Source: Luteimonas colneyensis
Lineage (GTDB): Bacteria > Pseudomonadota > Gammaproteobacteria > Xanthomonadales > Xanthomonadaceae
DNA length: 64,000 bases
Assembly: GCF_014836665.1 (NCBI RefSeq)
Contig: NZ_JACSQJ010000001.1
Span: 684,387-748,386 of the forward strand
Direction: 5' to 3'
Under the pieces are notes generated by a model. The model was not told where the DNA came from and did not search any database. It saw only the letters and a program-made list of their open reading frames with translations. This document shows, piece after piece, positions 28,283 through 36,080 of the stretch (positions within the stretch are counted from its first letter, which is position 1; each line of letters begins with the position of its first letter). Made by a program: the position numbers and the translations under genes.

Positions 28283-28343
28283 CTGGTCTTGCTGCTGCTG
28301 TCGCTGTTCTTGGTGTTGCTGTTGGTGTTGCTGTTGCTGTTGC
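28283..28343 (+). repeat. TTGCTG/TTGGTG microsatellite
   Basis: Degenerate tandem hexamers of the TTGCTG/TTGGTG type, about 60 bp, read as Leu/Val on this strand and as CAACAG/CAACAC (Asn-Ser, Asn-Thr) on the other. Slippage-prone repeats like this are scattered in xanthomonad intergenic regions. No reading frame here is convincing. Confidence 0.7.
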
Positions 28344-28377
28344 CCTCGATCTTTCCCGAGGCCGGATCCCGCCACAG

Positions 28378-28490
28378 CCCGTCGCGCGCACAGGGGGTGT
28401 GCGGACAGCCGGCCATGGATGGCCGGCGGCCGGCAGTGGGAGCAGGACGCGGAGATGCCGGGGGAGCACACCCCCTGTGTGCGCGACGGG
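28378..28490. repeat. Long inverted repeat with 23-25 bp arms
   Basis: The left arm 28378-28400 and right arm 28466-28490 are complementary over 23 bp, apart from a two-base TG insertion in the right arm. The 65-bp loop holds another dyad (GCCGGCCATGGATGGCCGGC) and a GGGAGCAGGACGCGGAG stretch that recalls the REP head. Arm sequences are unrelated to those of the two elements near xseA. Confidence 0.8.
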
Positions 28491-28627
28491 CCGCGTACAC
28501 CACCACGGAGCCGACTTGCATCACGACCCAGCTCCGCAAGCATCACTGGCCGTAGCAGACGCCGATCCAGCATCACGACAGTCAGCACGACCGCGGGTCT
28601 CTTCCCCTCACCTGGGAGAAGAACCAT

Positions 28628-28657
28628 AAAAAAGGGCCCCGGAACACCCGGAGCCCT
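28628..28657 (-). terminator. Intrinsic terminator of the cold-shock gene
   Basis: Read on the minus strand, GGGCTCCGG-GTGTT-CCGGGGCCC forms a 9-bp stem with one mismatch, followed by TTTTTTATGG. It lies about 30 bp past the cold-shock stop codon at 28688, the standard geometry of a rho-independent terminator. Confidence 0.85.
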
Positions 28658-28687
28658 GGAACAGGAAATACTGTTGCGATGTGTCGC

Positions 28688-28894
28688 TCAGGCGACCGGC
28701 GACACCCCTGCCGCCTGCGCGCCCTTCGGGCCCTGCGTGACTTCATAGCTGACGCGCTGGCCTTCCTGCAGGCTGCGGAAGCCCTTGGAGTCGATCGCCG
28801 AGTAGTGCACGAACACGTCCGCGCTGCCATCCTCGGGAGCGATGAAGCCGAAACCCTTGGCGTCGTTGAACCACTTCACTGTGCCGTATTGCAT
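28688..28894 (-). CDS. Cold-shock domain protein (CspA family)
   Basis: A 68-residue OB-fold protein carrying both RNA-binding motifs, KGFGFI (RNP1) and DVFVHYSAI (RNP2). It binds single-stranded RNA/DNA and acts as an RNA chaperone. ATG 28894 ([11 protein letters not shown]) has AGGAAGAG upstream and is the family start; the frame is open further upstream only by chance. It has its own terminator, so it is a single-gene unit. Which paralogue it is (CspA, CspD or other) cannot be told. Confidence 0.95.
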   Translation of the reverse strand: MQYGTVKWFNDAKGFGFIAPEDGSADVFVHYSAIDSKGFRSLQEGQRVSYEVTQGPKGAQAAGVSPVA

Positions 28895-28990
28895 GACTCT
28901 TCCTACCTCGTCTGGATGCGATTGCACGGACGGCCTGCAAGGGACCGGCACGTGCGGCCCGAGTATGCAAAGCCTGCACGGCGCGCGCAA

Positions 28991-29743
28991 TCACCCGGCC
29001 AGCAGCGCCTCCACCACCGCGGGTAGACCCGAGGTGGCCGCGGCGACGTTGGCGAGCACCTCGTCGAGCGTGATCACTTCGTCGACCTGCGGACCGGCGC
29101 CGGCCGCCCAGTTGGCGACGATCGCCAGGCAGGCGTAGTCGAGTCCGAGCTCGCGCGCGAGCCCGGCTTCGGGCATCCCGGTCATGCCGACCAGGTCGCA
29201 GCCGTCGCGGCGCATGCGCGCGATCTCCGCGCGCGTTTCCAGCCGCGGGCCCTGGGTGGCGCCGTAGCAGCCGCCGTCGACCAGCGCGACGCCGGCCGTC
29301 GCCGCCGCGGCGAGCACGTCCCTGCGCAGCGAGGGCGTGTAGGGATCGCCCATGTCGACGTGCAGCACCTCGGTGCCGGGCTCCTCGCAGAAGGTGGAGA
29401 TGCGGCCCCAGGTGTAGTCGATCAGCTGGTCGGGGCAGGCGAGCACGCGCGGACCGTAGGCCTGGGTGATGCCGCCGACGGTGTTGAGCGCCAGCACGCG
29501 ACTGGCCCCCAGAGCGTGCAGCGCCGACAGGTTGGCGCGGTAGTTCACCAGGTGCGGCGGCACCGAATGGCCTTCGCCGTGGCGGGCCAGGAAGGCCACG
29601 CGACGACCGGCGATGCGCCCGATCCGCACCGGGCCCGACAGCGCGCCGTAGCGCGTGACCGGCTGGTGCTCCTCGGGATCCTGCAGGCCGGCCAGGCGGT
29701 ACAGCCCGGTGCCGCCGATCACCGCCAGCGCGATGGGCTCCAT
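28991..29743 (-). CDS. S-methyl-5'-thioinosine phosphorylase / MTAP-family purine phosphorylase
   Basis: A 250-residue purine nucleoside phosphorylase of the MTAP class. It has IGGTGLYRL (phosphate loop), ARHGEGHSVPPHLVNYRAN, GATQGPRLETRAEI and MTGMPEAGLARELG. In Pseudomonas and Xanthomonas the related enzyme cleaves methylthioinosine to hypoxanthine plus methylthioribose-1-phosphate. The base preference here (inosine or adenosine type) cannot be proved by eye. GGGGGAG precedes ATG 29743, just 2 bp after the hpt stop. The neighbour hpt would recycle the hypoxanthine, which supports the thioinosine assignment. Confidence 0.88.
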   Translation of the reverse strand: MEPIALAVIGGTGLYRLAGLQDPEEHQPVTRYGALSGPVRIGRIAGRRVAFLARHGEGHSVPPHLVNYRANLSALHALGASRVLALNTVGGITQAYGPRVLACPDQLIDYTWGRISTFCEEPGTEVLHVDMGDPYTPSLRRDVLAAAATAGVALVDGGCYGATQGPRLETRAEIARMRRDGCDLVGMTGMPEAGLARELGLDYACLAIVANWAAGAGPQVDEVITLDEVLANVAAATSGLPAVVEALLAG

Positions 29744-29745
29744 GC

Positions 29746-30306
29746 TCACTCCCCCAGCGCGTAGATCGCGGGCAGGTTGCGGCCCTGCTCGTTGTAGTCC
29801 ATGCCGTAGCCGAAGACGTAGCGGTCGGGCACGTCCACGCCCGACCAGTCGGCGCAGACGCCGTCCACGCAGCGGTCGTGCACCTTGGTCGCGAGCACGG
29901 CGACGCGCACGTCGGCCGCGCCCTCGTCCTCGCACCAGCGGGTCACGGCCTTGAGCGTGTGGCCCTCGTCGAGGATGTCGTCGACCAGGATCACGCGGCG
30001 GCCGCGCATCGACGTCGCCGGACGGTGCAGCCAGGCCAGGCGCGAGCCGGTGGTGCCGCCGCGGTAGCGGGTGGCGTGCAGGTAGTCGAACTCGACGTCG
30101 AGGCCGCGCTCGCCGAGCGCGAAGGCGAGCTGCGCGGCGAAGGGCATGCCGCCGTGCATGATGGTGACGAACAGCGGCGGGCGTTCGTCGCCGGCGTATT
30201 CGTCGCGGATGGCGTCGGCCATGGTGGCGATCGCGGCTTCGAGCACTTCCCGACCGTGGATGACGTCGGCGTCAGCGAGCACCGCCGCGAGCGTGGGCGC
30301 GGTCAT
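29746..30306 (-). CDS. hpt: Hypoxanthine-guanine phosphoribosyltransferase
   Basis: A 186-residue type I phosphoribosyltransferase with the PRPP-binding loop VILVDDILDEGHT, a typical hood/early segment (VTIMHGGMPFAAQL) and the purine-site end (DRYVFGYGMDYNEQGRNLP). It makes IMP or GMP from hypoxanthine or guanine with PRPP in the cytosol. Its start codon overlaps the nagZ stop (ATGA) and its stop is 2 bp before the methylthioinosine phosphorylase gene. The order nagZ-hpt-phosphorylase is transcribed as a unit. Confidence 0.94.
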   Translation of the reverse strand: MTAPTLAAVLADADVIHGREVLEAAIATMADAIRDEYAGDERPPLFVTIMHGGMPFAAQLAFALGERGLDVEFDYLHATRYRGGTTGSRLAWLHRPATSMRGRRVILVDDILDEGHTLKAVTRWCEDEGAADVRVAVLATKVHDRCVDGVCADWSGVDVPDRYVFGYGMDYNEQGRNLPAIYALGE

Positions 30307-31304
30307 GCCACCACCCCGCCGCCCTGGCGCGTGGAGGCGGTGCCGTGGCGCGCATCCGCGAGCAGGCCGTCCCAGCCCAGCGCGCCGCGGCCCATCAGGC
30401 CGGCCAGCGCCATGGTGTTGAGCGCGCGACCCTCGGCCGCCGCCAGCGATTCCTCGACCAGTTCCGGATGGCAGACCAGCACCACGTCGCAGCCGGCGTC
30501 CAGGTGCGCATCGACGCGCGCCTTGATCCCGCCAACGCCGTGCGCCGCGGCCATGCCGATGTCGTCGGAGAAGACCACGCCGCGGAAGCCCATCTCCTGG
30601 CGCAGGATGTCGTTGATCCAGCGCGGCGAGTAGCCGGCGGGCTCGGGCGCGACCTGCGGATAGACCACGTGCGCCAGCATCACCGCGTCGGCGCCGGCCT
30701 CGATGCCGGCGACGAAGGGCACCAGGTCCTCGGCGCGGATCGTCTCCAGCGGGCGGTCGTCGACGGCGTCGTCGAAGTGCGTGTCCTCGAGCACCGAACC
30801 GTGGCCGGGGAAGTGCTTGAGCGTGGCGGCCATGCCGGCCTCGTGCATGCCTTCGACGTAGGCGCGGGTGAAGGCGGCCACGACCTGCGGATCGTCGGAG
30901 AAGGCGCGGTCGCCGATGGCGAGGTTGCCGCGGCCGAGGTCGACCACCGGCGCGAAGCTGAGGTCCACGCCGGTGGCGCGGATCTCGCTGGCCATCAGCC
31001 AGGCGTGCTCGCGGGCGCGGGCCAGCGCGCCCTCGCGGTCACGGGCGTAGTCGCGGCCGAAGACCTCCAGCGGCGGCAGCGCGCTGTAGCCCTCGCGGAA
31101 GCGCTGCACGCGACCGCCTTCCTGGTCGACGCAGATGAGCTGCGGGCGCGGCGCGGCTTCGCGGATGGCCTGCGACAGCTCGGCCACCTGCGCGCGCGAG
31201 GCGAAGTTGCGGGTGAACAGGATCACGCCGGCGCAGGCATCGTGCTGCAGCCAGTCGCGCTCCTGCGCGGTGAGTCCGGTTCCGGCGACGCCGATGACAA
31301 GCAT
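30303..31304 (-). CDS. nagZ: Beta-N-acetylhexosaminidase NagZ (GH3)
   Basis: A 333-residue cytosolic GH3 enzyme that trims GlcNAc from anhydro-muropeptides in peptidoglycan recycling. Marks are the early VDQEGGRVQRF, the catalytic loop KHFPGHGSVLEDTHFD (His/Asp acid-base dyad) and the nucleophile Asp in VFSDDIGM. The single-domain form and length are those of Gram-negative NagZ. It is the first gene of the nagZ-hpt-phosphorylase run, 12 bp after the CYTH gene, so the latter may be its upstream partner. Confidence 0.95.
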   Translation of the reverse strand: MLVIGVAGTGLTAQERDWLQHDACAGVILFTRNFASRAQVAELSQAIREAAPRPQLICVDQEGGRVQRFREGYSALPPLEVFGRDYARDREGALARAREHAWLMASEIRATGVDLSFAPVVDLGRGNLAIGDRAFSDDPQVVAAFTRAYVEGMHEAGMAATLKHFPGHGSVLEDTHFDDAVDDRPLETIRAEDLVPFVAGIEAGADAVMLAHVVYPQVAPEPAGYSPRWINDILRQEMGFRGVVFSDDIGMAAAHGVGGIKARVDAHLDAGCDVVLVCHPELVEESLAAAEGRALNTMALAGLMGRGALGWDGLLADARHGTASTRQGGGVVA

Positions 31305-31316
31305 GCGAGTCTCTCC

Positions 31317-31832
31317 TCAGGTGCCCGGGCCCGCGCGCTCGGCATCGCTCCACAGCGAGTACGGGCGGGCGGCCAGGGCCAGGTTGTAGTAGCGGGGACA
31401 GTCGGTGGCTTCGCTGCCGGCCCAGGCGGGGCGTTCGAAGGCCTCGTCGGCGCTGCCCAGTTCGATCTCGGCCACGACCAGGCCGGCGTTGTCGCCGAGG
31501 AACTCGTCGACCTCCCACAGGTGCGCACCGTGGCACACCAGGTGACGGCGCTTCTCGACCAGGCCGCCGACGCACAGGTCCAGAAGCGCGCGCGCCTCGT
31601 CCACCGGCAGCGGGTATTCGAACTCCTGGCGAGTGTGGCCGAGCTCGCGCGACTTGATGTTGAGAAAGGCGGCGTCGCCCTCCAGGCGCACGCGCACGGA
31701 GGCCCGCTGACGGCCCTCGTCCATCGACGACTGGTCGTTGAGGTAGCCCTGCGCCATCGGCACCACGGCGTGCGCGGCGTCGCGCCAGCCGTCGCCGGTG
31801 ACCAGGAACTTGCGTTCGATCTCGATCGCCAT
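31317..31832 (-). CDS. CYTH-domain protein (triphosphate tunnel metalloenzyme)
   Basis: A 171-residue protein starting MAIEIERKFLV, which contains the ExExK signature of CYTH/TTM proteins at residues 3-9. Further tunnel-strand marks are RVRLEGDAAFLNIKSR, EFEYPLPVDEARALL and EVDEFLGDNAGLVVAEIEL. Bacterial members hydrolyse inorganic triphosphate or thiamine triphosphate; a few are class IV adenylate cyclases. The compact form points to a triphosphatase. ATG 31832 is preceded by a REP pair. Confidence 0.9.
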   Translation of the reverse strand: MAIEIERKFLVTGDGWRDAAHAVVPMAQGYLNDQSSMDEGRQRASVRVRLEGDAAFLNIKSRELGHTRQEFEYPLPVDEARALLDLCVGGLVEKRRHLVCHGAHLWEVDEFLGDNAGLVVAEIELGSADEAFERPAWAGSEATDCPRYYNLALAARPYSLWSDAERAGPGT

Positions 31833-31851
31833 CAGCACGTGCCCTGCAACT

Positions 31852-31915
31852 GTGGGAGCGGCCATGGCCGCGACCCGGCCCGGCAGCATATCGCGGCCAT
31901 GTCCACTCCCGCACA
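31852..31915. repeat. REP pair (BIME-like)
   Basis: GTGGGAGCGGCCATGGCCGC followed by GAC (31852-31874) is one REP palindrome. About 16 bp further on, TCGCGGCCATGTCCACTCCC then GCAC (31891-31914) is a diverged inverted copy. The pair lies between the CYTH and rlmD genes. Such pairs are usually mobilised by REP-associated (RAYT) transposases. Confidence 0.75.
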
Positions 31916-31944
31916 CGCGGGGCCCGATGCAGCTCCCCCGGCAT

Positions 31945-33312
31945 TCACGCCGGCTCGAACACCGCGATCGATTCCACGTGCGTGGTGTGCGGGAACATGT
32001 CCATGACGCCCGCGGCGCGCACCCGCCAGCCGCGTCCATCGACGAGATAGGCCGCGTCCCGCGCCAGGGTCTCCGGGTTGCAGCTGACGTAGACGATGCG
32101 CTTCAGGCCGTCCAGCGGCAGCTGCTGCAGCACCTCCAGCGCACCCGCGCGCGCGGGATCGAGCAGCAGCCGGTCGAAGCCGCCGACCATCCACGGCTCG
32201 GCGGAGAGGTCGGTGGTGAGGTCGGCGGCGTGGAAGTGCACGTGCGCCATGCCGTTGCGCGCGGCGTTCGCGCGCGCGCGCGCCACCAGCCCGGCGTCGC
32301 CCTCCACGCCCACGACCTCGGCCGCGTGGCGCCCCAGCGGCAGGCTGAAGTTGCCCAGGCCGCAGAACAGGTCGAGCACGCGCTCGCCCGGCTGCACGTC
32401 CAGCAGCGCCAGCGCGTGCGCGATCATCTTCGCGTTGAGGTCGGCGTTGACCTGGATGAAGTCCAGCGGCTCGAAGTCCAGTTCGACGTCCCAGGGCGCG
32501 AGGCGGAACGACAGCCGCGGCGCCTCCGGCCACAGCGGCGCGACGGTGTCGAGGCCGCCCGGCTGCAGGTAGATGCAGAAGCCGTGCTCGCGGGCGAACG
32601 CCATCAGCGCGGCGCGGTCGCCCTCGCCCAGCGGCTCCAGGTGGCGGATCACCAGCGCGGTCGCGTCATCGCCGGCGCTGAACTCGATCTGCGGGATGGT
32701 GCTGCGCGCCTCGAGGCTGTCGACCAGCGCCGAGAGCGCCTGCAGGTGCAGGCCGACCTGCGGCACGATCGAGTGGCACTCGGTGAGTTCGGCGACGAAG
32801 CGCGCATCCCGCTCGCGGAAGCCGACCAGGGTGCGGTCCTTCTTCTCCACGCGGCGCACCGAGAGCCGGCCCTTGCGTCGATAGCCCCAGGCCGCGCCGG
32901 TCAGCGGCGGCAGCGTGGCCTCCGGCGCCACCCCGGCGCGCTCGAAGCAATCGGCCAGCATCCGCGCCTTGCCTTCGACCTGCCGCTCCGGCGCCAGGTG
33001 CTGGACGCTGCAGGCGCCGCAGGTGCCGAAGTGCGGGCAGCGCGGTTCGACGCGGTCGGGCGAGGCGTCGAGCACCTCCAGCACCTCGGCCTCGTCGAAG
33101 CGGCGGCAGCGCCGGACCTGCCGTGCCAGCACCCGCTCGCCCGGCAGCGCGCCCGCGATGTACAGCGGCTTGCCGGCCTGGGGATGCCCCTCGGGCCGCT
33201 GCGCGATGCCGCGGCCGTCATGGCCGAGTCCGAGGATCACGGTCTCGAAGGGCGTCTTGTCGATGCGTGCCAATGTGCTGCTGCCGGTGCGGTGGGCCGG
33301 CCATTGTCTCAA
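31945..33312 (-). CDS. rlmD: 23S rRNA (uracil-1939-C5)-methyltransferase RlmD
   Basis: A 455-residue protein: an N-terminal TRAM-like OB domain (~18-75), the 4Fe-4S-binding cluster CPHFGTCGACSVQH with another Cys near residue 185 (ELTECHSIVP), and a C-terminal SAM methyltransferase domain with DLFCGLGNFSLPL and catalytic SCNPETLARD. It methylates U1939 of 23S rRNA. The annotated start at ATG 33312 gives a short basic leader. A later start in the leader is possible because the first 15 residues are not conserved in the family. A REP palindrome lies just upstream. Confidence 0.93.
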   Translation of the reverse strand: MRQWPAHRTGSSTLARIDKTPFETVILGLGHDGRGIAQRPEGHPQAGKPLYIAGALPGERVLARQVRRCRRFDEAEVLEVLDASPDRVEPRCPHFGTCGACSVQHLAPERQVEGKARMLADCFERAGVAPEATLPPLTGAAWGYRRKGRLSVRRVEKKDRTLVGFRERDARFVAELTECHSIVPQVGLHLQALSALVDSLEARSTIPQIEFSAGDDATALVIRHLEPLGEGDRAALMAFAREHGFCIYLQPGGLDTVAPLWPEAPRLSFRLAPWDVELDFEPLDFIQVNADLNAKMIAHALALLDVQPGERVLDLFCGLGNFSLPLGRHAAEVVGVEGDAGLVARARANAARNGMAHVHFHAADLTTDLSAEPWMVGGFDRLLLDPARAGALEVLQQLPLDGLKRIVYVSCNPETLARDAAYLVDGRGWRVRAAGVMDMFPHTTHVESIAVFEPA

Positions 33313-33340
33313 ACGGGCGCGGCGGACATCCCTGGGGGCG

Positions 33341-33365
33341 GTCGCAGCTGTAGCTGCTCCTACAG
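33341..33365. repeat. REP palindrome
   Basis: GTCGCAGCTGTAGCTGCTCC plus TACAG contains GCAGC-TGTA-GCTGC and matches the REP family found elsewhere in the window, here in the inverse orientation. It is intergenic, between rlmD and the YdbL-like gene. Confidence 0.75.
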
Positions 33366-33385
33366 GAGGGATTGCAGGGTGCTGG

Positions 33386-34012
33386 CTATTTCTGCTTCCA
33401 GCTGCCGGCCTGCTGGTACCACCAGCCGGGGCGCGCGCTGGCGATCCACTGCCTGGCGAACACTTCGCGGATCTGGGCCTCCCATTCGGGATGGCCGTTG
33501 GCGACCGCCACCTCGCGGTAGACGGCGTTGCGGTCGCGGTTGTCGTCGGCGACGGCGGCGTTCACCGCCACCCGGTCCTTCAGCGGCAGCGAGCCGGCGT
33601 CGCGCACCACCACCAGACCGTCGCTGCCGAAGCCCAGCGCACCGCTGTCGAAGTGCGGCCGCAGCGTGGACGCGAAGCGCGACTCCATGCGCTGCTGGAT
33701 CGCCTGGATCGCCGGCGTGCGGATGGTGATGTCGGGAGTCTGCGCGTGTGCCGGGGCGATGCCGAGCAGGATCCACGGGTCGAACGCCAGGCCGCGGCCG
33801 GTCGCGCCGCCCTCCAGCGCCATCCCGCCCGGCATCCCGCCGGGATCGTCCGCCGGCACCTCCGGCGCGGTGCCCGCGCCCTCCTCGCCGATCACGTTCT
33901 CGACGAACTCGCGCGCCGCCTCGCGGGCCTCGGCTGCGGGGAAATACACGTTGATGGTGACGCAGGCGGTGAGCGCCAGCGCGGCGACGAAGGGCAGTCC
34001 GGTCCAGCGCAT
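33386..34012 (-). CDS. YdbL-type DUF1318 lipoprotein, possibly YnbE-YdbL fusion
   Basis: A 208-residue lipoprotein. Signal peptide MRWTGLPFVAALALTAC has lipobox LTAC (Cys17), followed by VTINVYFPAAEA. The C-terminal ~65 residues match DUF1318/YdbL (DRVAVNAAVADDNRDRNAVY then REVAVANGHPEW and a final SWKQK). In E. coli, YnbE is a small outer-membrane lipoprotein and YdbL a periplasmic protein, both encoded beside YdbH. Here one gene carries a YnbE-like lipidated start and a YdbL end, 18 bp downstream of the YdbH-like gene. Roles are assumed by analogy: a partner or chaperone of the YdbH bridge. Confidence 0.82.
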   Translation of the reverse strand: MRWTGLPFVAALALTACVTINVYFPAAEAREAAREFVENVIGEEGAGTAPEVPADDPGGMPGGMALEGGATGRGLAFDPWILLGIAPAHAQTPDITIRTPAIQAIQQRMESRFASTLRPHFDSGALGFGSDGLVVVRDAGSLPLKDRVAVNAAVADDNRDRNAVYREVAVANGHPEWEAQIREVFARQWIASARPGWWYQQAGSWKQK

Positions 34013-34030
34013 GCAGTCCTCCTCGGACGG

Positions 34031-36046
34031 TCAGTCGAACACGGGCGAAACCTCGCCCGAACCTGCCGCGGCCACGCGCTCGACCAGGGTGTCCCAGTCG
34101 ACGCGCCGGTTGTAGCCGACGATGTCCAGGCGCGGCAGCCCGGCGCCCTCGACGATAACAAACCCGCTGCCGCGAGGCTGAAGCCCGGCCATCGTGCAGA
34201 CGCCATTGGCGAGCCGGCAGGAGATGCCGATGCGGCGGTAGCCGAAGTCGTCGAACAGGGCCAGCAGCCGGCCCTGCAGGCTGGCGGTGAACGAGGCGTC
34301 GCCGACGCTGGAGATGTCCTGCACCGCGCGCTGGCTGATGCGCTGGCGGACGCCGCGGCGCGGTTCGGTATGCAGCTCCGCGTCGAACGCCGCCGCCTCC
34401 CAGTCGACCAGGCGCAGGCCGTGGATCCGCCCGTGCAGCCGGCCGCTGATGCCGCCGACGTCGAACACGCCGGTCAGGGCTTCCAGGTCGAGCCCGTCGA
34501 GGTCGATGTCGGCCAGCAGCGTGGGCGCCACGCCGAAGGGCCGCTCCATCGCCAGCGACGACACCCGGACCTCGCCGTCGAAGGCGCGGGCCACCAGGCC
34601 GCCGTCGAAGTCGAGGCGGTCGCCGACGTAGCGCGCCGACGGGATGCGGCCGCTGAGCGTGCCCGGGAACGCCGGCAGCCCGAGCGCCGAGGCCAGCGTG
34701 GCCATGTCCAGCGACTCCACGGCCAGCGCGCCTTCCACCAGCAGCGGGCCGTGGCTCCCGGCCGGGCGCAGCCGCAGCGCGGGAATGTCGAGCCGACCGC
34801 CGAGCAGGTCGATATCGACGCCTTCGCGCAGGTGCAGCTCGCCGCCGCTGCTGCGCCAGGGCAGGCGCGCCGGACCGAAGGGGATCGCGCCGATCGCCGC
34901 GGCCCGCCAGCGCAGTTCGCTGTCGGCGCTGCCCGCCGACACCAGGCGCACGTCGCCGTCCAGGCCGTCGAAGCGGAAGCGCCCGTCGGGTGCCGCGATG
35001 TCGAGCGCGCGCGCGCGCAGGTCGAGGCCGGCCAGCGCACCGTCCGCGACCACGGCATCGACATCCAGCGCACCGGACATGGCCAGCCCGCCCAGGCCCG
35101 CCTGCCCGAGCCAGCCCGACAGGTAGCGCGCGGGCAGCTGCGAGGCGTCGGCGCTGCGCAGGCCGAGGGTGAGCGCGCGCAGGCCACCGGAGGCGACGTC
35201 GGCGCTGCCGTGCACGTCGAGCACGCCGGGGTCCTCGGCCGAGAACGAGGTGATCGCCCAGCCGGCGTCGTGGCCCTGCGCGCGCAGGCGCACGCCGACC
35301 GGCGTCTCCGGCAGCACGACGTAGCCGCTGCCGAACAGCAGTTCGCCGCCGAGCAGCCGGCCCTCGATCGCCAGCAGCGGCCCCGTGTCGGCGGCCAGCC
35401 AGTCGATGGCGAGCCGCGCGCCCAGCCCGGCGCCGGCCTGCGTTCCGTCGGCGCTGTCGAACGCGCCTCCGGCCAGCGCCAGTTCGCCCTGCAGGCGCAT
35501 CGGGCCGGCGTCGGGAACGCGCAGGTCGATGTGGCCGTCGATGCGCCCGTCGCCGAGCCGCACGCCCGCCCACGCGGTTTCGGCCAGCGATTGCGCCCAG
35601 GCCACCGGCACGCGCGCGATCTCGATGTCGAAGGCGTCGGGGGCGGCGGCGCGGTGGCGCAGCGCCAGCCGCGCGCCGCCCGGGCCGGACAGCGCGGCGT
35701 CGATCCCCTCCGGCGGCAGCGCCAGCGCCAGGCGCAGCGGCGCGCCGCCGCCCTGCCTCAGTTCGCCGTCGCAGGCCCAGCCGCCGCGTCCGTCGCGGCG
35801 CAACGGGCAGCGCCAGGCCAGCGATTCATGGTCCTGTCCCAGGTCCGGCGCCCGCGCGCGCCGGGCGGTGATGCGCAGGTCCCCGGTCGCGGCGTCCGCC
35901 GGCCAGTCCAGCCGCACCTCGACGCCTTCCAGCGTCGCCACCGGCGTCGACACCTTCGCCATCTTTGCCACCAGCACGCGCGCCTCCGCCCCGCCGGCGT
36001 GCAGCAGCGAAAACAGGACGAGCAGGGTTAAGATCCACGCGGGCAT
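34031..36046 (-). CDS. YdbH-like AsmA-superfamily protein (inter-membrane lipid transport)
   Basis: A 671-residue protein with an N-terminal signal/anchor helix (MPAWILTLLVLFSLLHAGGA) and a long run of beta-rich repeats, ending in the YdbH-type dicarboxylate-transport-like domain (GRLHGRIHGLRLVDWEAAAF, LLALFDDFGYRRIGISCRL). AsmA-like YdbH, TamB and YhdP bridge inner and outer membranes and move phospholipids. ATG 36046 is chosen for the signal helix. It is somewhat shorter than E. coli YdbH (about 880 residues). It is cotranscribed with the DUF1318 lipoprotein and divergent from the receiver-HPt gene (34-bp gap). Confidence 0.82.
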   Translation of the reverse strand: MPAWILTLLVLFSLLHAGGAEARVLVAKMAKVSTPVATLEGVEVRLDWPADAATGDLRITARRARAPDLGQDHESLAWRCPLRRDGRGGWACDGELRQGGGAPLRLALALPPEGIDAALSGPGGARLALRHRAAAPDAFDIEIARVPVAWAQSLAETAWAGVRLGDGRIDGHIDLRVPDAGPMRLQGELALAGGAFDSADGTQAGAGLGARLAIDWLAADTGPLLAIEGRLLGGELLFGSGYVVLPETPVGVRLRAQGHDAGWAITSFSAEDPGVLDVHGSADVASGGLRALTLGLRSADASQLPARYLSGWLGQAGLGGLAMSGALDVDAVVADGALAGLDLRARALDIAAPDGRFRFDGLDGDVRLVSAGSADSELRWRAAAIGAIPFGPARLPWRSSGGELHLREGVDIDLLGGRLDIPALRLRPAGSHGPLLVEGALAVESLDMATLASALGLPAFPGTLSGRIPSARYVGDRLDFDGGLVARAFDGEVRVSSLAMERPFGVAPTLLADIDLDGLDLEALTGVFDVGGISGRLHGRIHGLRLVDWEAAAFDAELHTEPRRGVRQRISQRAVQDISSVGDASFTASLQGRLLALFDDFGYRRIGISCRLANGVCTMAGLQPRGSGFVIVEGAGLPRLDIVGYNRRVDWDTLVERVAAAGSGEVSPVFD

Positions 36047-36080
36047 GGCAGCCAGAGTAGCGACCGGAGGGGACGCGCCG

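Larger units (their letters stand above)
28015..28627. other. Repeat-rich intergenic region without a convincing gene
   Basis: About 610 bp between the acidic-protein gene and the cold-shock gene. It contains a poly-T motif (AAGTTTTTCGCCC near 28050), a TTGCTG-type microsatellite and a long inverted repeat. A 158-codon frame across it (28079-28555) translates to a poly-Leu run and low-complexity sequence. The opposite frame gives Asn/Ser repeats. Neither resembles a real protein. Confidence 0.6.

Noticed and set aside
28079-28555. A 158-codon poly-Leu membrane-like protein
   Set aside because: The hydrophobic run is made by a TTGCTG microsatellite. There is no ribosome site, no conserved motif, and the frame overlaps a long inverted repeat.
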